64,000 bases of DNA from Mycolicibacterium brisbanense. GTDB lineage: Bacteria > Actinomycetota > Actinomycetes > Mycobacteriales > Mycobacteriaceae. The DNA is taken from assembly GCF_001570425.1 (NCBI RefSeq), contig NZ_BCSX01000024.1, forward strand, positions 434,001-498,000, in the 5' to 3' direction. This document shows, one piece after another, positions 54,261-63,386 of this stretch. Made by a program: the position numbers and the translations under genes. The notes under the pieces were generated by a model that worked only from the letters and a program-made list of their open reading frames with translations, was not told the origin of the DNA and searched no databases. The first letter of the stretch is position 1. Every line of letters begins with the position of its first letter.

Positions 54261-56853
54261 GATTCCTGACCACGTGGGCGAGTTCAGACCTACGTGTCAC
54301 GCCCGCCTTGCAACTGGCGCGGTAAACGTGGCCTTCGACGGTGCGTACCGACAGCGACATCGTGTCCGCGATCTGACGATTACTCAGCCCTTGGGCCACC
54401 AGCACCGCGATCTCCCGCTCCCGCTGCGTGAAGGGGGCAGGCAGGCGTGCCCCGATGATGGCCGGGCTGACTGCGCCGCCGCAGGCCGCGGCGAGCCGGC
54501 CGGCTCGTTCGGCCGAGGTCAGAGCGCTGCCGCGTCTGTCGGCCCTGCGGTGGGCCGCGGCCGCATGACCGGAGCAGTCGGCCGCGGCGAGCCGGTCCCC
54601 CATGGCTTCGAAAGCGGTTGACAGAACGTCTAATTCGTCGGAGTCATCGGTGCACACCGCTCGCGCGTAGCGTGCTGCGAGACCGGCCCGGGGCCCCTCC
54701 ACGATCTCGGCGAGTTCGGTCAGCCGGTCGGCCGCCGTGGTATCGCCGAACTGGACAGCCGTTTGCAGGCACATCAGTTCGCGTGCGAACTGCTCGTGAT
54801 CGCGGGCAAACTGTGCCGCTGCCCACGCTGTTCGGCGGGCATCGTCCATCCGCTGATGACCGGCGGCGATCCACGCCTCGGCAAGCAGTGCGCTGCTCTC
54901 GACGTATACATAGGCGGGGCGACGGTGCTCGCGTGCCGTGCGAAACGCCGCCTCGGCGCCGGGCAGATCGCCCATGCGTGCCAGGGTCTGTGCCAGCAGC
55001 AACTGGAACCGGTAGTAGCTGTTGGCCAGAACGAAGTTGGCATCGGCATCAGCGGGCCGTACCGCCAGATGCGCGCGGGCGGCCTGAAGATCGCCGGCCG
55101 CGAGTGCGGCGAACCCGACGATCGCGGTCGCAACCGACTGCGCGGTGGCCGGACGCTCCTGGCTGCGGCGCAGATGGGCTCCCGCGACTTCCACCGCCTC
55201 GTCGATGTATCCGGCCATCGACAGTGCGAACGTGTGAAACTCCGCCAGTGGTTGACCGAGAAAACTGCTTTGGGGCGACGCGTCCACCACGGTGTAACAC
55301 TTCGTGGCCTTGGCGACCGCGCCGGCAGTCTGACCCAGTTCCGCGAGTGCCAAGGTTTCGGCGCACAAGCCGATGGTCGAACCGAAGGCGTCGAGGCTCT
55401 CGTAGTCGACCTTGGCCATCACAGCAGGCACCTCACCAGGTCGGCCGGCCAGGGCCAATTGGTTGGCGCGGAAGGCCCATAGCTGACAGGCGCGTTCGCC
55501 CGTGGCGCCGACGAGTGCATCGTCGATGACCTGCCACGACTGCTCGGGTGACTGCTGGCTCCACAACAGGTTCGCGGCGCGCAGGATCACGTCGTTGATG
55601 AAGGCGGAGGTGCGAACAGACTCACTGGCAATCGAGTCGAGAACCTGCTCGGCGTCCTCACCCTTCTGCAACATCAGCAGGTTGTAGGCAAGCTCCACGC
55701 GGGTCTCCACGGCGGCCCCGGCGTCGGTGGCGGCTCGTGAGAGACGTTCGGCCAGACCGAATTCCAGCAATGAACTCGCCGCACTTGCGGCAGCGGCCAA
55801 CACCGTGGGGTCCGGCGGCAGGTCGGACTCCAGCCAGAGCAGTCCGCGTCGGACCGAGTTCGCTTCGCCGGCAGCACCTTTCATTGCCTTCGCGACCACA
55901 CCGCGCAGGCGTCGCAGCCGGATCGCCCCACATTGTTCGAGGCGCACCTCGGCGTACAGCGGATGACCTACGTAGACCGCGTCACCGGTGTCGGCGGTCC
56001 GGATCAATTCGCGCTGCTGGGCCTCTTCGAGAGCGAGTGGGTCGACGAGTGCGGTCAGGCAGGCGTGGTCAATGGGTTCTGCGACCGCGACGAGATCGAC
56101 GACGTCACGCACCATCTCCGGAACCGCCCCGATTTGATGCTCTACCAAGTCGATCAGCGATGGCGACACCTGAGGGCTCCCGATCCATCGGGTACAGCCG
56201 TTCTCATGGGTGAGACGCCCAGCGGCCCACTCTTGTTCGACGAGCTGTCTCAGGAACAGCACATTGCCCTCGGTCAGCTGCCACATCCGGGCGCTGCAGT
56301 CGTGGTCGGGAGGCACCGCGAGCACGGCATGGAGAAGCTCGTCGGACTCCCTGCGCGACAGGGGTTGCAGCTCGAGTCTGCGCAGCAGGCTGTCTTTCCA
56401 CAGCACGGTGACGGCGTCCGGTGCGGCGACGCCGGTGCGGATCGTGATGATCACGCGCGTCGTGCTCTGCAGGACCAATTGATGCAATACCAGCGCCGAC
56501 AGCTCGTCGAGCAGATGAGCGTCGTCGACCAGTACCAATAGTCGTCCCGGGTCGGTGCCCGCGGTCAGTGCGCTGATCACTCGTCGCGCCAATGTCAGTG
56601 GGCCACCGTCGAAATCGTCGGTCCAGGAGGCGAACGCTCCCAGCGGAACGGAGCGGCCCGTAGCGGTCGCGGCGACGTGGCGTACCGTCCAGCCCTGCAC
56701 CGCGGCCGCCGTGGCGACGTCGCGGGCCAGGCGTGACTTTCCGACCCCAGCGCGGCCTGCGAGCGTGACTCCCCGGTACTGGTCGCCGGCGAGGAGCTCC
56801 GCGATGACGTTCGATTCATCGTCCCGACCGGTCAGGGGCCAGTGGTCACGCAC
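54232..56853 (-). CDS. Large ATP-binding LuxR-family regulator (LAL/MalT-like)
   Basis: The 873-residue protein has an N-terminal NTPase (Walker A G-R-A-G-V-G-K-S-R near residue 33; Walker B L-L-V-L-V-D-D-A-H near 107), a long helical TPR-like middle, and a C-terminal LuxR helix-turn-helix (FTQREREIAVLVAQGLSNRQIADTMSLSVRTVEGHVYRA, about 805-845). Such regulators sense small molecules through the middle. It is convergent with the sugar operon. Confidence 0.92.
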   Translation of the reverse strand: MRDHWPLTGRDDESNVIAELLAGDQYRGVTLAGRAGVGKSRLARDVATAAAVQGWTVRHVAATATGRSVPLGAFASWTDDFDGGPLTLARRVISALTAGTDPGRLLVLVDDAHLLDELSALVLHQLVLQSTTRVIITIRTGVAAPDAVTVLWKDSLLRRLELQPLSRRESDELLHAVLAVPPDHDCSARMWQLTEGNVLFLRQLVEQEWAAGRLTHENGCTRWIGSPQVSPSLIDLVEHQIGAVPEMVRDVVDLVAVAEPIDHACLTALVDPLALEEAQQRELIRTADTGDAVYVGHPLYAEVRLEQCGAIRLRRLRGVVAKAMKGAAGEANSVRRGLLWLESDLPPDPTVLAAAASAASSLLEFGLAERLSRAATDAGAAVETRVELAYNLLMLQKGEDAEQVLDSIASESVRTSAFINDVILRAANLLWSQQSPEQSWQVIDDALVGATGERACQLWAFRANQLALAGRPGEVPAVMAKVDYESLDAFGSTIGLCAETLALAELGQTAGAVAKATKCYTVVDASPQSSFLGQPLAEFHTFALSMAGYIDEAVEVAGAHLRRSQERPATAQSVATAIVGFAALAAGDLQAARAHLAVRPADADANFVLANSYYRFQLLLAQTLARMGDLPGAEAAFRTAREHRRPAYVYVESSALLAEAWIAAGHQRMDDARRTAWAAAQFARDHEQFARELMCLQTAVQFGDTTAADRLTELAEIVEGPRAGLAARYARAVCTDDSDELDVLSTAFEAMGDRLAAADCSGHAAAAHRRADRRGSALTSAERAGRLAAACGGAVSPAIIGARLPAPFTQREREIAVLVAQGLSNRQIADTMSLSVRTVEGHVYRASCKAGVTRRSELAHVVRNLTDPVPARL

Positions 56854-56887
56854 TCGACAAATGTTAGCTGGCAGATGCCGTTCGCGC

Positions 56888-57073
56888 TTACTCTCGCGTC
56901 AATTCCCGGCGGAGTTTGCGGCGTGCCAGGTCGAGCAGCGGGTTCAGGCCTTCTGGTTCGATGCCGAGCTCGCGGCATATCTCGTCGTCGGGCCGGCCCG
57001 CCGCCACGAGGCGCAGCAGTCGTGCATGCGCCTCGGGCAGCCGGGACAGCGCGGTCTGGTAGGTATCCGGCAC
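56888..57073 (-). CDS. Small helical protein downstream of the repeat protein
   Basis: The 61-residue frame (PEAHARLLRLVAAGRPDDEICRELGIEPEGLNPLLDLARRKLRREL) looks like a three-helix sigma-4/LuxR-type HTH. The GTG start overlaps the last base of the stop of the secreted repeat protein (TAGTG), so the two are in one operon. A DNA-binding role is a guess. Confidence 0.6.
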   Translation of the reverse strand: MPDTYQTALSRLPEAHARLLRLVAAGRPDDEICRELGIEPEGLNPLLDLARRKLRRELTRE

Positions 57074-57894
57074 TACTGGGTGGGCGGAGGCAGGATCACC
57101 GTCGTCCCTCCGGTGGCGACCGCACCGGTGGTTTGCCGATAGCCGTCGCCGTTGATGACGAGCGAGTTGTTGTCGGAATGCGAGCTCAGTGTGCCGCCAG
57201 CCCGGCCGTAGTCATCGTTGCCATTGACGGTGACAGTGTTGTTGTCGCCGTAACCGGCGGTGAGCTTGTTGCCGGTTCCGTTCGAGACCAGGTGGTTGTT
57301 GTTTCCGGTACCCACGCCGATTTCGGCGTTACCGCCGGTGACTTTGGCGGTGTTGTTGTCGCCAACGCCCGCGCCGACACTGCTCTGGGCGCAGACGACT
57401 CCCCGGGGGCACGTGCCGTCGACGATGGCGGTGTTGTTGTCACCCCGCCAGGCGACGGCCTTGGCGTTGTTGGTCGCCTTGGCGTAGTTGTTGTCGCCGG
57501 TGCGCGCGTAGGCGTCTCCGTTGTTGATCGCCACCGCCCGGTTGTTGGTCCCATCGCCCGCCGTGGCAGTGCTGTTGTTGATCGCTATCGCGACGGTGCG
57601 GGTACCGCCCGATGTGGTCGCCGTGCTGCCGTTGATGGCGACGGCCAGATCGTGGGTGCCGCCGGCGTTGGCTGTGCTGCCGTTGACTGCGATCGCGACG
57701 CTGTGCCCACCCTTGGTGGTGCTGGCGTCGGCGTTGCCGAGCTTCACCGTGTTCCCGTTCACCGACACCGCGATGCCGGGCTTGGGGTGGGTGTTGGCGG
57801 CGGTGCTGTCGGCCGCCGCGTTAGGCGCGGCGATACCCAAGGCCAACGCCGGCGCACCAGCGCCCAGCGCGAACAACAAGATCGGATGCTTCAC
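57073..57894 (-). CDS. Secreted Asn/Gly/Ala-rich repeat protein (DUF6764-like)
   Basis: The 273-residue protein starts with a Sec signal (PILLFALGAGAPALALGIAAPNAAA). The mature part is almost wholly made of short repeats: first V-A-I-A-V-N-G-S-T-A-type units of ~19 residues, then G-D-N-N-T-A units. This alternation is that of beta-solenoid or YadA-head-like folds. A two-Cys loop (C-P-R-G-V-V-C) sits in the middle. It may be a surface or envelope protein; the function is unknown. Confidence 0.75.
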   Translation of the reverse strand: MKHPILLFALGAGAPALALGIAAPNAAADSTAANTHPKPGIAVSVNGNTVKLGNADASTTKGGHSVAIAVNGSTANAGGTHDLAVAINGSTATTSGGTRTVAIAINNSTATAGDGTNNRAVAINNGDAYARTGDNNYAKATNNAKAVAWRGDNNTAIVDGTCPRGVVCAQSSVGAGVGDNNTAKVTGGNAEIGVGTGNNNHLVSNGTGNKLTAGYGDNNTVTVNGNDDYGRAGGTLSSHSDNNSLVINGDGYRQTTGAVATGGTTVILPPPTQ

Positions 57895-58288
57895 GGAATT
57901 CCCCTTTGTCGTAGACGGCGTCGTGGGACGAGAGTGCGCGCGCGGGGGTGCGTCGGCCGGTGGCGGAACTACCTGTTTCCCGAACGCGGGGCGGACGACT
58001 ACCTAGTTTCGGTCCCCAAGTTTCTGTCACCCTGACGTGTCAGCTGACGTCGTTGGCACCGTGACTACGAAATGGCCTGCGGGAGAAGCAACATTCATCA
58101 CGGGAGTAGCGGGACGAATGGTGCTGGCTGCCCAATCGGATGCCCGGCCGTACCTTCAAGTCAACCTGGGCATTCGGTAGCGTCGGCGGATAGCACCCCT
58201 CCAAGCCACGACTACGCTGTCGCAATCTCAGTTGTCGGCCCTTGGTGGTCTTGCTACGCAAACCAAGGTCGGAGAAGCGGAGAGTCGC
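57895..58288. other. Intergenic region between secreted repeat protein and DUF3592 gene
   Basis: No gene is supported. It contains the divergent promoters of its two neighbours. A perfect 10-base palindrome GTCAGCTGAC lies at 58039-58048, flanked by further GACGT halves, and may be an operator. Confidence 0.45.
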
Positions 58289-58681
58289 ATGAAAGACATG
58301 CTGATCGCGACGCTGCCATTTGCCATGGGCCTGTTGGCACTTTCGTGGGGAGTCGCACTCATTGTCCGGCGGGTGAGCGCCAAGCACTCCGGCATGAAGC
58401 TCATGGCGACAGTCACAGCCGAAACTACCCGCCAAGATGGTCGCGGTCTCCAGTCGTATCAGGCCAGAGTGCGGTTCCAGGCGCCGGACGGAGCATGGAT
58501 GGAGCAATCCGCACAGGCGACGACGCGCACGTCGCGGCTAGGTAAGGCCGTAAGTGTCTGGTACACACCGGGCAAGCGCATCTGGGTCGATGATCCCACC
58601 TTCACGCGGAAGGTCGCGTTGTTCGTCGGTGGCGGTGTTTTCTCCTTTCTCGTTGGCGTCCCGCTGTTGTTCGGCCATTGA
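58289..58681 (+). CDS. DUF3592-like membrane protein
   Basis: The 130-residue protein has an N-terminal helix (MLIATLPFAMGLLALSWGVALIV), a small beta domain (ATVTAETTRQDGRGLQSYQARVRFQAPDG...VSVWYTPGKRIWVDDP) and a C-terminal helix, the DUF3592 arrangement. GGAGAAGCGGAG lies upstream of ATG 58289. The function is unknown. Confidence 0.75.
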   Translation: MKDMLIATLPFAMGLLALSWGVALIVRRVSAKHSGMKLMATVTAETTRQDGRGLQSYQARVRFQAPDGAWMEQSAQATTRTSRLGKAVSVWYTPGKRIWVDDPTFTRKVALFVGGGVFSFLVGVPLLFGH

Positions 58682-58796
58682 GCTGCTCCTGATCGACCGG
58701 GGATGAAAGGGGGGTGGGAGCGCGCAATCGCCGTGGTCGGTCACTTGTACATCTCGTATGGCGTTGCGGAGCTGGCTCGAAACTCGGGAGGAATCG

Positions 58797-59840
58797 ATGT
58801 GTGCGACAACTAGACTCGGTGGGCTGACCGTCCCCGTCAGAGTGGGTTTGGTCGGTGTGCTGGTGAGCGTGACCCTCGTTGGTGGGTGCGCGAAGCGTAC
58901 GGACGAGCACACGGGCGCATCGTCGACGGCAGAGCGGAAGGCGACGCCCGCGACCGCAGTGGTGTCGAGCATGAACCTTGGGATGTTTCCATCAAGGATG
59001 TCGATCGACCCCGACGCTCACAAGCTCTACGTCGCGGGCATGGGTGACCCCACCGTGATCGACACGGCTACGCGCAACAAAGTCGGTGCCATCGCCCTCG
59101 GCGGCGGCAGCTACATCCTCGACGGTATTGCGATCGACCCGTCGGGGCAAAAGCTCTATCTTGCAGGAGTTTCCGGGACAGATGGCAACGTGTTGGTGGT
59201 CGACCTGGCGTCAGGCCGGGTTGCTGCCACCATCGCAGTCGGAGACAGCCCGGGAGGGTTGGTCCTCGGCCCGGACGAGAAGACCCTCTACGTCCAGTAC
59301 AGTGGCGAGAACGCGATGAAGACGGTCGACCTTGCGACCGAGAAGGTCACGGGCGCTGTCGAACTCACTGAGTCTGTTGAGGCGATGGCATTGAGTCCGG
59401 TCAACCACACCATCTACGCCTCCGGAAACGGCAGCTCCGATCTGCTGACGATCGACACCACGACCAACAAGGTCTCCGGCACGGTTACGCTGCCTGACCA
59501 GGCCGACGATGTGGCCGTCGACCCGAAGTCTGGCACCGTGATCGCAGTGGGTTACAACGGTCATCTGATGAGCGTCGACCCGACCACTCACGCCGTTGTC
59601 GACAGCACCCCGTTGGCCGCGGCGCCCTCCGACAGGTCGTTGTCGATCGACCCTGCTGCCCACGCCATCTACGTGACGACCAAGGAACAGAAGAGCTTGT
59701 CGGTCATCGACGCCGATACGCATACACTCACCACAACGGTCCAGCTCGACGATGAGCCCCAACGTGTGGTGGCAGACCCGGTCACCCACTCGGTGTTCGT
59801 GACCACGAAGTCCGGTGTGACAGTGCTTTCCGGGACGTGA
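58797..59840 (+). CDS. YVTN-type beta-propeller lipoprotein
   Basis: The 347-residue protein has a signal with lipobox V-G-G-C (near residue 29) and repeated ~42-residue blades with D-P-x-x-H-K-L-Y-V-A, V-I-D-T-A-T and D-V-A-V-D-P patterns, i.e. a YVTN/NHL-like seven-bladed propeller. GGGAGGA precedes ATG 58797 at ideal spacing. It probably acts outside the membrane as a binding protein; the ligand is unknown. Confidence 0.8.
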   Translation: MCATTRLGGLTVPVRVGLVGVLVSVTLVGGCAKRTDEHTGASSTAERKATPATAVVSSMNLGMFPSRMSIDPDAHKLYVAGMGDPTVIDTATRNKVGAIALGGGSYILDGIAIDPSGQKLYLAGVSGTDGNVLVVDLASGRVAATIAVGDSPGGLVLGPDEKTLYVQYSGENAMKTVDLATEKVTGAVELTESVEAMALSPVNHTIYASGNGSSDLLTIDTTTNKVSGTVTLPDQADDVAVDPKSGTVIAVGYNGHLMSVDPTTHAVVDSTPLAAAPSDRSLSIDPAAHAIYVTTKEQKSLSVIDADTHTLTTTVQLDDEPQRVVADPVTHSVFVTTKSGVTVLSGT

Positions 59841-59955
59841 GCGAACGCGGCAAGTCTGGTTGGCACCGCGACTGCTGCATCGTCGGTACCGTCCTGCAGG
59901 GGAACCTCGCCCCTTCAGCGCCAATACAGATTGATCTAGCGGCTATCCTGGGAAG

Positions 59956-60558
59956 GTGTCTGCCACCACGACAAGCGCCAGTAAGCCCGCTGAAACCAAG
60001 ATTCGGCTACTGGAATCCGCCACAGATCTGTTCAGCCGGCAGGGTTTTGGCGCAACCGGCATAAAAGCTGTCCTAGCGGCAGCTGAGGCACCGTACGGCT
60101 CGCTGTACCACTTCTTCCCTGGTGGTAAGCAGCAACTGGGCGCCGCAGCCCTCACCTATGGCGCTGAGCGCTACCGGGAACTGCTCGAGTCGGTGTTTCC
60201 GGTTGATGCCAATGTGGTGGAGGCCACCGAGGATTCGTTTGTTCGGGCAGCGAAGCTGCTTGAGGAAGCCGATTACGCCTACGCCTGCCCGATCGCCACG
60301 ATCGCGCTGGAAGTGGCCAACAATGACGAACTGATGCGCACCGCCGCCGCCGAAGCATTCGAGTCCTGGCTGGCAGTGCTTCGGGAGCGCTTCACCACGG
60401 CCGGGATGACCGCCGAGCGCGCCCGCGAAGTCGCAGAGGAAGTTCTCTGCCTGATCGAAGGGGCGGTTCTCCTCGCGCGCACCACACGCTCGTCGGCGCC
60501 GATGCACACTGCCGGGCGGGCGGCCGCGCGTGCTGTCGCCGCCGGGCTCAGTGACTGA
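59956..60558 (+). CDS. TetR-family regulator (YxaF/LmrA type)
   Basis: The 200-residue protein has an N-terminal HTH (LFSRQGFGATGIKAVLAAAEAPYGSLYHFFPGGKQQL) and a C-terminal domain like the LmrA/YxaF subgroup (YACPIATIALEVANNDELMRTAAAEAFESW). The GTG start at 59956 is preceded by a likely -35/-10 pair (TTGATC ... TATCCT). The regulated genes are not obvious; it may control itself. Confidence 0.88.
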   Translation: MSATTTSASKPAETKIRLLESATDLFSRQGFGATGIKAVLAAAEAPYGSLYHFFPGGKQQLGAAALTYGAERYRELLESVFPVDANVVEATEDSFVRAAKLLEEADYAYACPIATIALEVANNDELMRTAAAEAFESWLAVLRERFTTAGMTAERAREVAEEVLCLIEGAVLLARTTRSSAPMHTAGRAAARAVAAGLSD

Positions 60559-60630
60559 ATCCTCCTCCGTTGAGGCACAGACGACGTGAGGGCTGTTGAT
60601 CTGATCTGGCGGATGAGTAGGCCTTGACTG

Positions 60631-60900
60631 TCAGCAGCCAGACTCGGCTACCAAGCCGGCCGACTCGGCCGTGGTGACCCACTCCATCCAACGGAGTTCG
60701 GCAGCGAACAACACGGCCGTCGCCGCCACAGCGGCGCCGACCGAGGTGAAGCCGTGGACCCACGCAGGGCCTGCTTGGGTGGCGGCAAGAAGGATCAATC
60801 CGAGGGTCGCCAACAGTGTGACGGGAAAGGCCACGCGCCTGCGGCTTTCCGGCACGGTATCTGAAGCGGCCACATCAAAGCCTTCGGTTGAACCGGTCAT
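60631..60900 (-). CDS. Small two-helix membrane protein
   Basis: The 89-residue protein has two hydrophobic segments (VAFPVTLLATLGLILLAATQA and GAAVAATAVLFAAELRW). No family is recognised. It is convergent with the TetR gene. Confidence 0.55.
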   Translation of the reverse strand: MTGSTEGFDVAASDTVPESRRRVAFPVTLLATLGLILLAATQAGPAWVHGFTSVGAAVAATAVLFAAELRWMEWVTTAESAGLVAESGC

Positions 60901-60909
60901 GACACCACA

Positions 60910-61266
60910 ATGCCGAGCCGAGCTGAGGAAATTCGAAGTGCCGGCTATGGAAATCCCATGCTCCTATGTCCCGCCAAGCTCGCCAAAACTGAGCAGGTTT
61001 GGCTGAGCTTGACCATCGCCGTCACGGGCCGGGAGATGCACGACGACACCAAACACACCGACCGGGTTTGGAACGCCGGCAGTGCCGACTACAACTTGGT
61101 CGCCAGGTTGAAGCGCCGGGGCAATGGGGATTGGGTCAGGGAAAGCAACCGCAACACCGGCATTCGCGGTGTCGACGACATGGAGCCTCTCATGGACAAG
61201 GCTAGGCAGCGCGGAATTGTGGAGCTCGAACCGCCTAGGAGAGCCGTTCGACCTCGACGAAGATGA
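60910..61266 (+). CDS. Hypothetical protein, possibly a fragment
   Basis: The 118-residue frame has strong GC bias at third positions from about 61020 on (E-M-H-D-D-T-K-H-T-D-R-V-W-N-A-G-S-A-D-Y-N and later R-N-T-G-I-R-G-V-D-D-M-E-P-L), so it was probably coding, but the first 30 residues look poor. It may be a truncated remnant. Its end overlaps the cupin gene by 32 bases on the other strand. Confidence 0.4.
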   Translation: MPSRAEEIRSAGYGNPMLLCPAKLAKTEQVWLSLTIAVTGREMHDDTKHTDRVWNAGSADYNLVARLKRRGNGDWVRESNRNTGIRGVDDMEPLMDKARQRGIVELEPPRRAVRPRRR

Positions 61267-61525
61267 TCGGATCGCGGTCGCCACGGTTCTCGACGGTGTG
61301 TTCGGCGCCGGCGGGGCGTGAGTAGCTCTGGCCCGCTCTGAGTTCAGCGACGATCTCGTCGCCGTCAGCGGTCACGACGTGCATGGTGTCGGTGACCAGA
61401 GGCACCACGACGTATTCGTACTCGTGCCGGTGCATCGGGATCGCCCCGCCGGGATCGATCGTCCATCTGGTCACGCGGAAGTGATCGTTCTCCAGTTGCA
61501 CATCCCCATGGGATCCCGTCGTCAT
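61235..61525 (-). CDS. Small cupin protein
   Basis: The 96-residue single-domain cupin has metal ligands in P-M-H-R-H-E-Y-E-Y (two His and Glu) and the second motif R-P-A-G-A-E-H-T-V-E-N. It probably binds a metal; the substrate is unknown. I chose ATG 61525; the frame extends upstream without family features. Confidence 0.82.
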   Translation of the reverse strand: MTTGSHGDVQLENDHFRVTRWTIDPGGAIPMHRHEYEYVVVPLVTDTMHVVTADGDEIVAELRAGQSYSRPAGAEHTVENRGDRDPIIFVEVERLS

Positions 61526-61649
61526 GTCAATATTCTGCCGCCGGTCTTCCATGTTTCGGCGAGATTGGACTGAGCGACCGGCAACAGAACGGGACGTGAC
61601 GGGAAAATCGTTGCGCTCTATGTCTTTTTGAATCCGACGCTGGGGCGGG

Positions 61650-62138
61650 TCAGCCCGGCGGCGGTGGGTCGAGCATGACGACGTGGTCGCCCTGCCACTG
61701 ATAGCGAACACTCGTCACCGCGGCCGGCGGGCATGCATTGCACGCTCCGGGCGTCTTGTAGTCGAGGACGACAGTGTCGTCGGTGCTCCGCGCCGTGTTC
61801 AGGGTGGTGAAGCCATAGGCTTTCGATGTGGCCGTGCCGAGGTACTCGCCGTTGTGGAACATCAAGGCCGCCACCGGAGAACTGCTGGTAGCCCCCTCGA
61901 CCGTCACGAGCGCCGCCGACAGCGCGACACACGGGTTGAAATTGCCCTCGATGGTTCGCGGGTCGGTGGACCAGCGCCAATCGGTACCCGGGTAAGGGGC
62001 GAGACGTTGTGCTGCCGTGACGATTTGGTAGGAAGCGAGGTTCTTCCCGCACGTGATCGGAGGTTCGGCCGACGCCGGCGGGGACAACATCGATCCCGCG
62101 CACACTATGGAACCAGCCACCACAACCGTGGATCTCAT
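61650..62138 (-). CDS. LppP/LprE-family secreted protein
   Basis: The 162-residue protein has a signal (VVVAGSIVCAGSMLSPPASA) and the LppP/LprE pattern: N-F-N-P-C-V-A-L-S, V-T-V-E-G-A-T-S-S-S-P, M-F-H-N-G-E-Y-L-G-T-A-T and A-Y-G-F. Unlike the named lipoproteins it lacks a good lipobox, so it may be released. The function is unknown. Confidence 0.82.
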   Translation of the reverse strand: MRSTVVVAGSIVCAGSMLSPPASAEPPITCGKNLASYQIVTAAQRLAPYPGTDWRWSTDPRTIEGNFNPCVALSAALVTVEGATSSSPVAALMFHNGEYLGTATSKAYGFTTLNTARSTDDTVVLDYKTPGACNACPPAAVTSVRYQWQGDHVVMLDPPPPG

Positions 62139-62161
62139 CGACGACCTCCCCAGGGGTCAGG

Positions 62162-63289
62162 CTAGCCGCCGGCCATGAGGCACGCCAGATAGAGAGCAAC
62201 GGCAACCCGAGGTTCCCGCACATCCCGCTCGGTGAGCCGGGAGATCTTGTCGAGGCGGTAGATCACCGTGTTCCGGTGAATGTTCAACAGGTGAGCCGTC
62301 GCCACGAGATTGCAGCCGCTTTCACACCACGCGAGCAAAGTCGCACGCAGTACGGCGAAATCGCTCTCGCCGGCGATGGGTGCCAACTGTGAATGCGTGA
62401 AGCGTTCGTGTGCCTGGTTGCTCACCGAGTCCAGCACCTGGGCCACGCGCAGGTCGGCGATCTCGTGGATCGCTGTCGCCATGTCGTCGCGGCCGAGGCG
62501 CAAGGCCGCGACGGCGTCGGCGTAGGAGTCTGCGAGTGCGGCGACGCCGGTACCTACCTCGCCGATGCCGACGCGCACATTGATGCCATGGCGTTCGCCC
62601 AACAGGTCCGCAGTGCGCCTGGCCCGGTCCGGTGGTGAATCTGCCTCGGAAAGATGATGCAGGACAACGTATCGTCCCGTGGCGAGCTCGGCGACCAGAT
62701 CCATCCGGGCGCCAAAGATCTCTCCGATCGCGCGCACCGACGACGGATAGCTCACCGGACCGGGCTGTACCTCGAAGACGATCGCCACTCGCGGCCGGGT
62801 CAGGTCGTAACCCAAATCGACAGCACTGGCGCGGATGATCTGCTCGTCCACCAGGCGCGGGTCGAATTCGACGATGTCGCGCACCAACTGGTTGAGCCTG
62901 TTCGCCCGTAGCAGCCGGGTGCGCTGAAACTGTGACTCGCGCAGCAGGATTTCCGTCTGCCGCTGCACCAGGCGGCCCAGCTTGACCACCTGCGCAGGCG
63001 GTCCGGTGATACCGACTGTGCCGACGACCGCGCCGTCGAGCACGATCGGCATGGTGATGCCGGGTCGGACGCCGACCAGGGCTGAGGCCTGCTTGGCGTC
63101 ATGGCTGGCGGCAGCACCGGTCTGTAGTACTGCCACCGACGCCTCGTGGACCGTGCCGATGCGCGACGGGTCGCCGCTGCCGATCACCTGCGCGTTCGCG
63201 TCGGTGATCAGGACGTTGTGGCCGAGGATGCGGGTGGTCTCGTCGGCGATCTCGCCGGCCAGTGCGGAGGTGAGCACCACTGGTTCCAT
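62162..63289 (-). CDS. CdaR-type sugar-diacid regulator
   Basis: The 375-residue protein has an N-terminal diacid-recognition domain (LAGEIADETTRILGHNVLITDANAQVIGSGDPSRIGTVHEAS), a GGDEF-like middle and a C-terminal PucR/CdaR HTH (L-L-N-I-H-R-N-T-V-I-Y-R-L-D-K-I). CdaR proteins activate glycerate, galactarate or glucarate use. It is divergent from the MFS transporter, its probable target. Confidence 0.9.
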   Translation of the reverse strand: MEPVVLTSALAGEIADETTRILGHNVLITDANAQVIGSGDPSRIGTVHEASVAVLQTGAAASHDAKQASALVGVRPGITMPIVLDGAVVGTVGITGPPAQVVKLGRLVQRQTEILLRESQFQRTRLLRANRLNQLVRDIVEFDPRLVDEQIIRASAVDLGYDLTRPRVAIVFEVQPGPVSYPSSVRAIGEIFGARMDLVAELATGRYVVLHHLSEADSPPDRARRTADLLGERHGINVRVGIGEVGTGVAALADSYADAVAALRLGRDDMATAIHEIADLRVAQVLDSVSNQAHERFTHSQLAPIAGESDFAVLRATLLAWCESGCNLVATAHLLNIHRNTVIYRLDKISRLTERDVREPRVAVALYLACLMAGG

Positions 63290-63386
63290 CTTGTGCTTTC
63301 CGTATAGTCAAAGCCCGAATTATCGATATAGAAAAGTACTCTACATACAGTGACCTGCGTCACTTCGGTTACTATCGTCGTGCCGC
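63290..63386. promoter_or_regulatory. Divergent promoter region between cdaR-like and MFS genes
   Basis: Unusually A/T-rich for this window. It contains the palindrome TATCGATA (63321-63328) and the inverted repeat GTGAC-CTGC-GTCAC (63350-63363), with a TACTAT-like -10 near 63371 for the transporter. Either repeat could be the CdaR-type operator. Confidence 0.5.

Noticed and set aside
57100..57780. Direct DNA repeats suggesting a mobile or CRISPR array
   Set aside because: They are the codons of a secreted repeat protein in one open frame.
58040..58507. 155-residue minus-strand frame over the DUF3592 gene
   Set aside because: Antisense to a frame with clear membrane helices and ribosome site; no domain seen.
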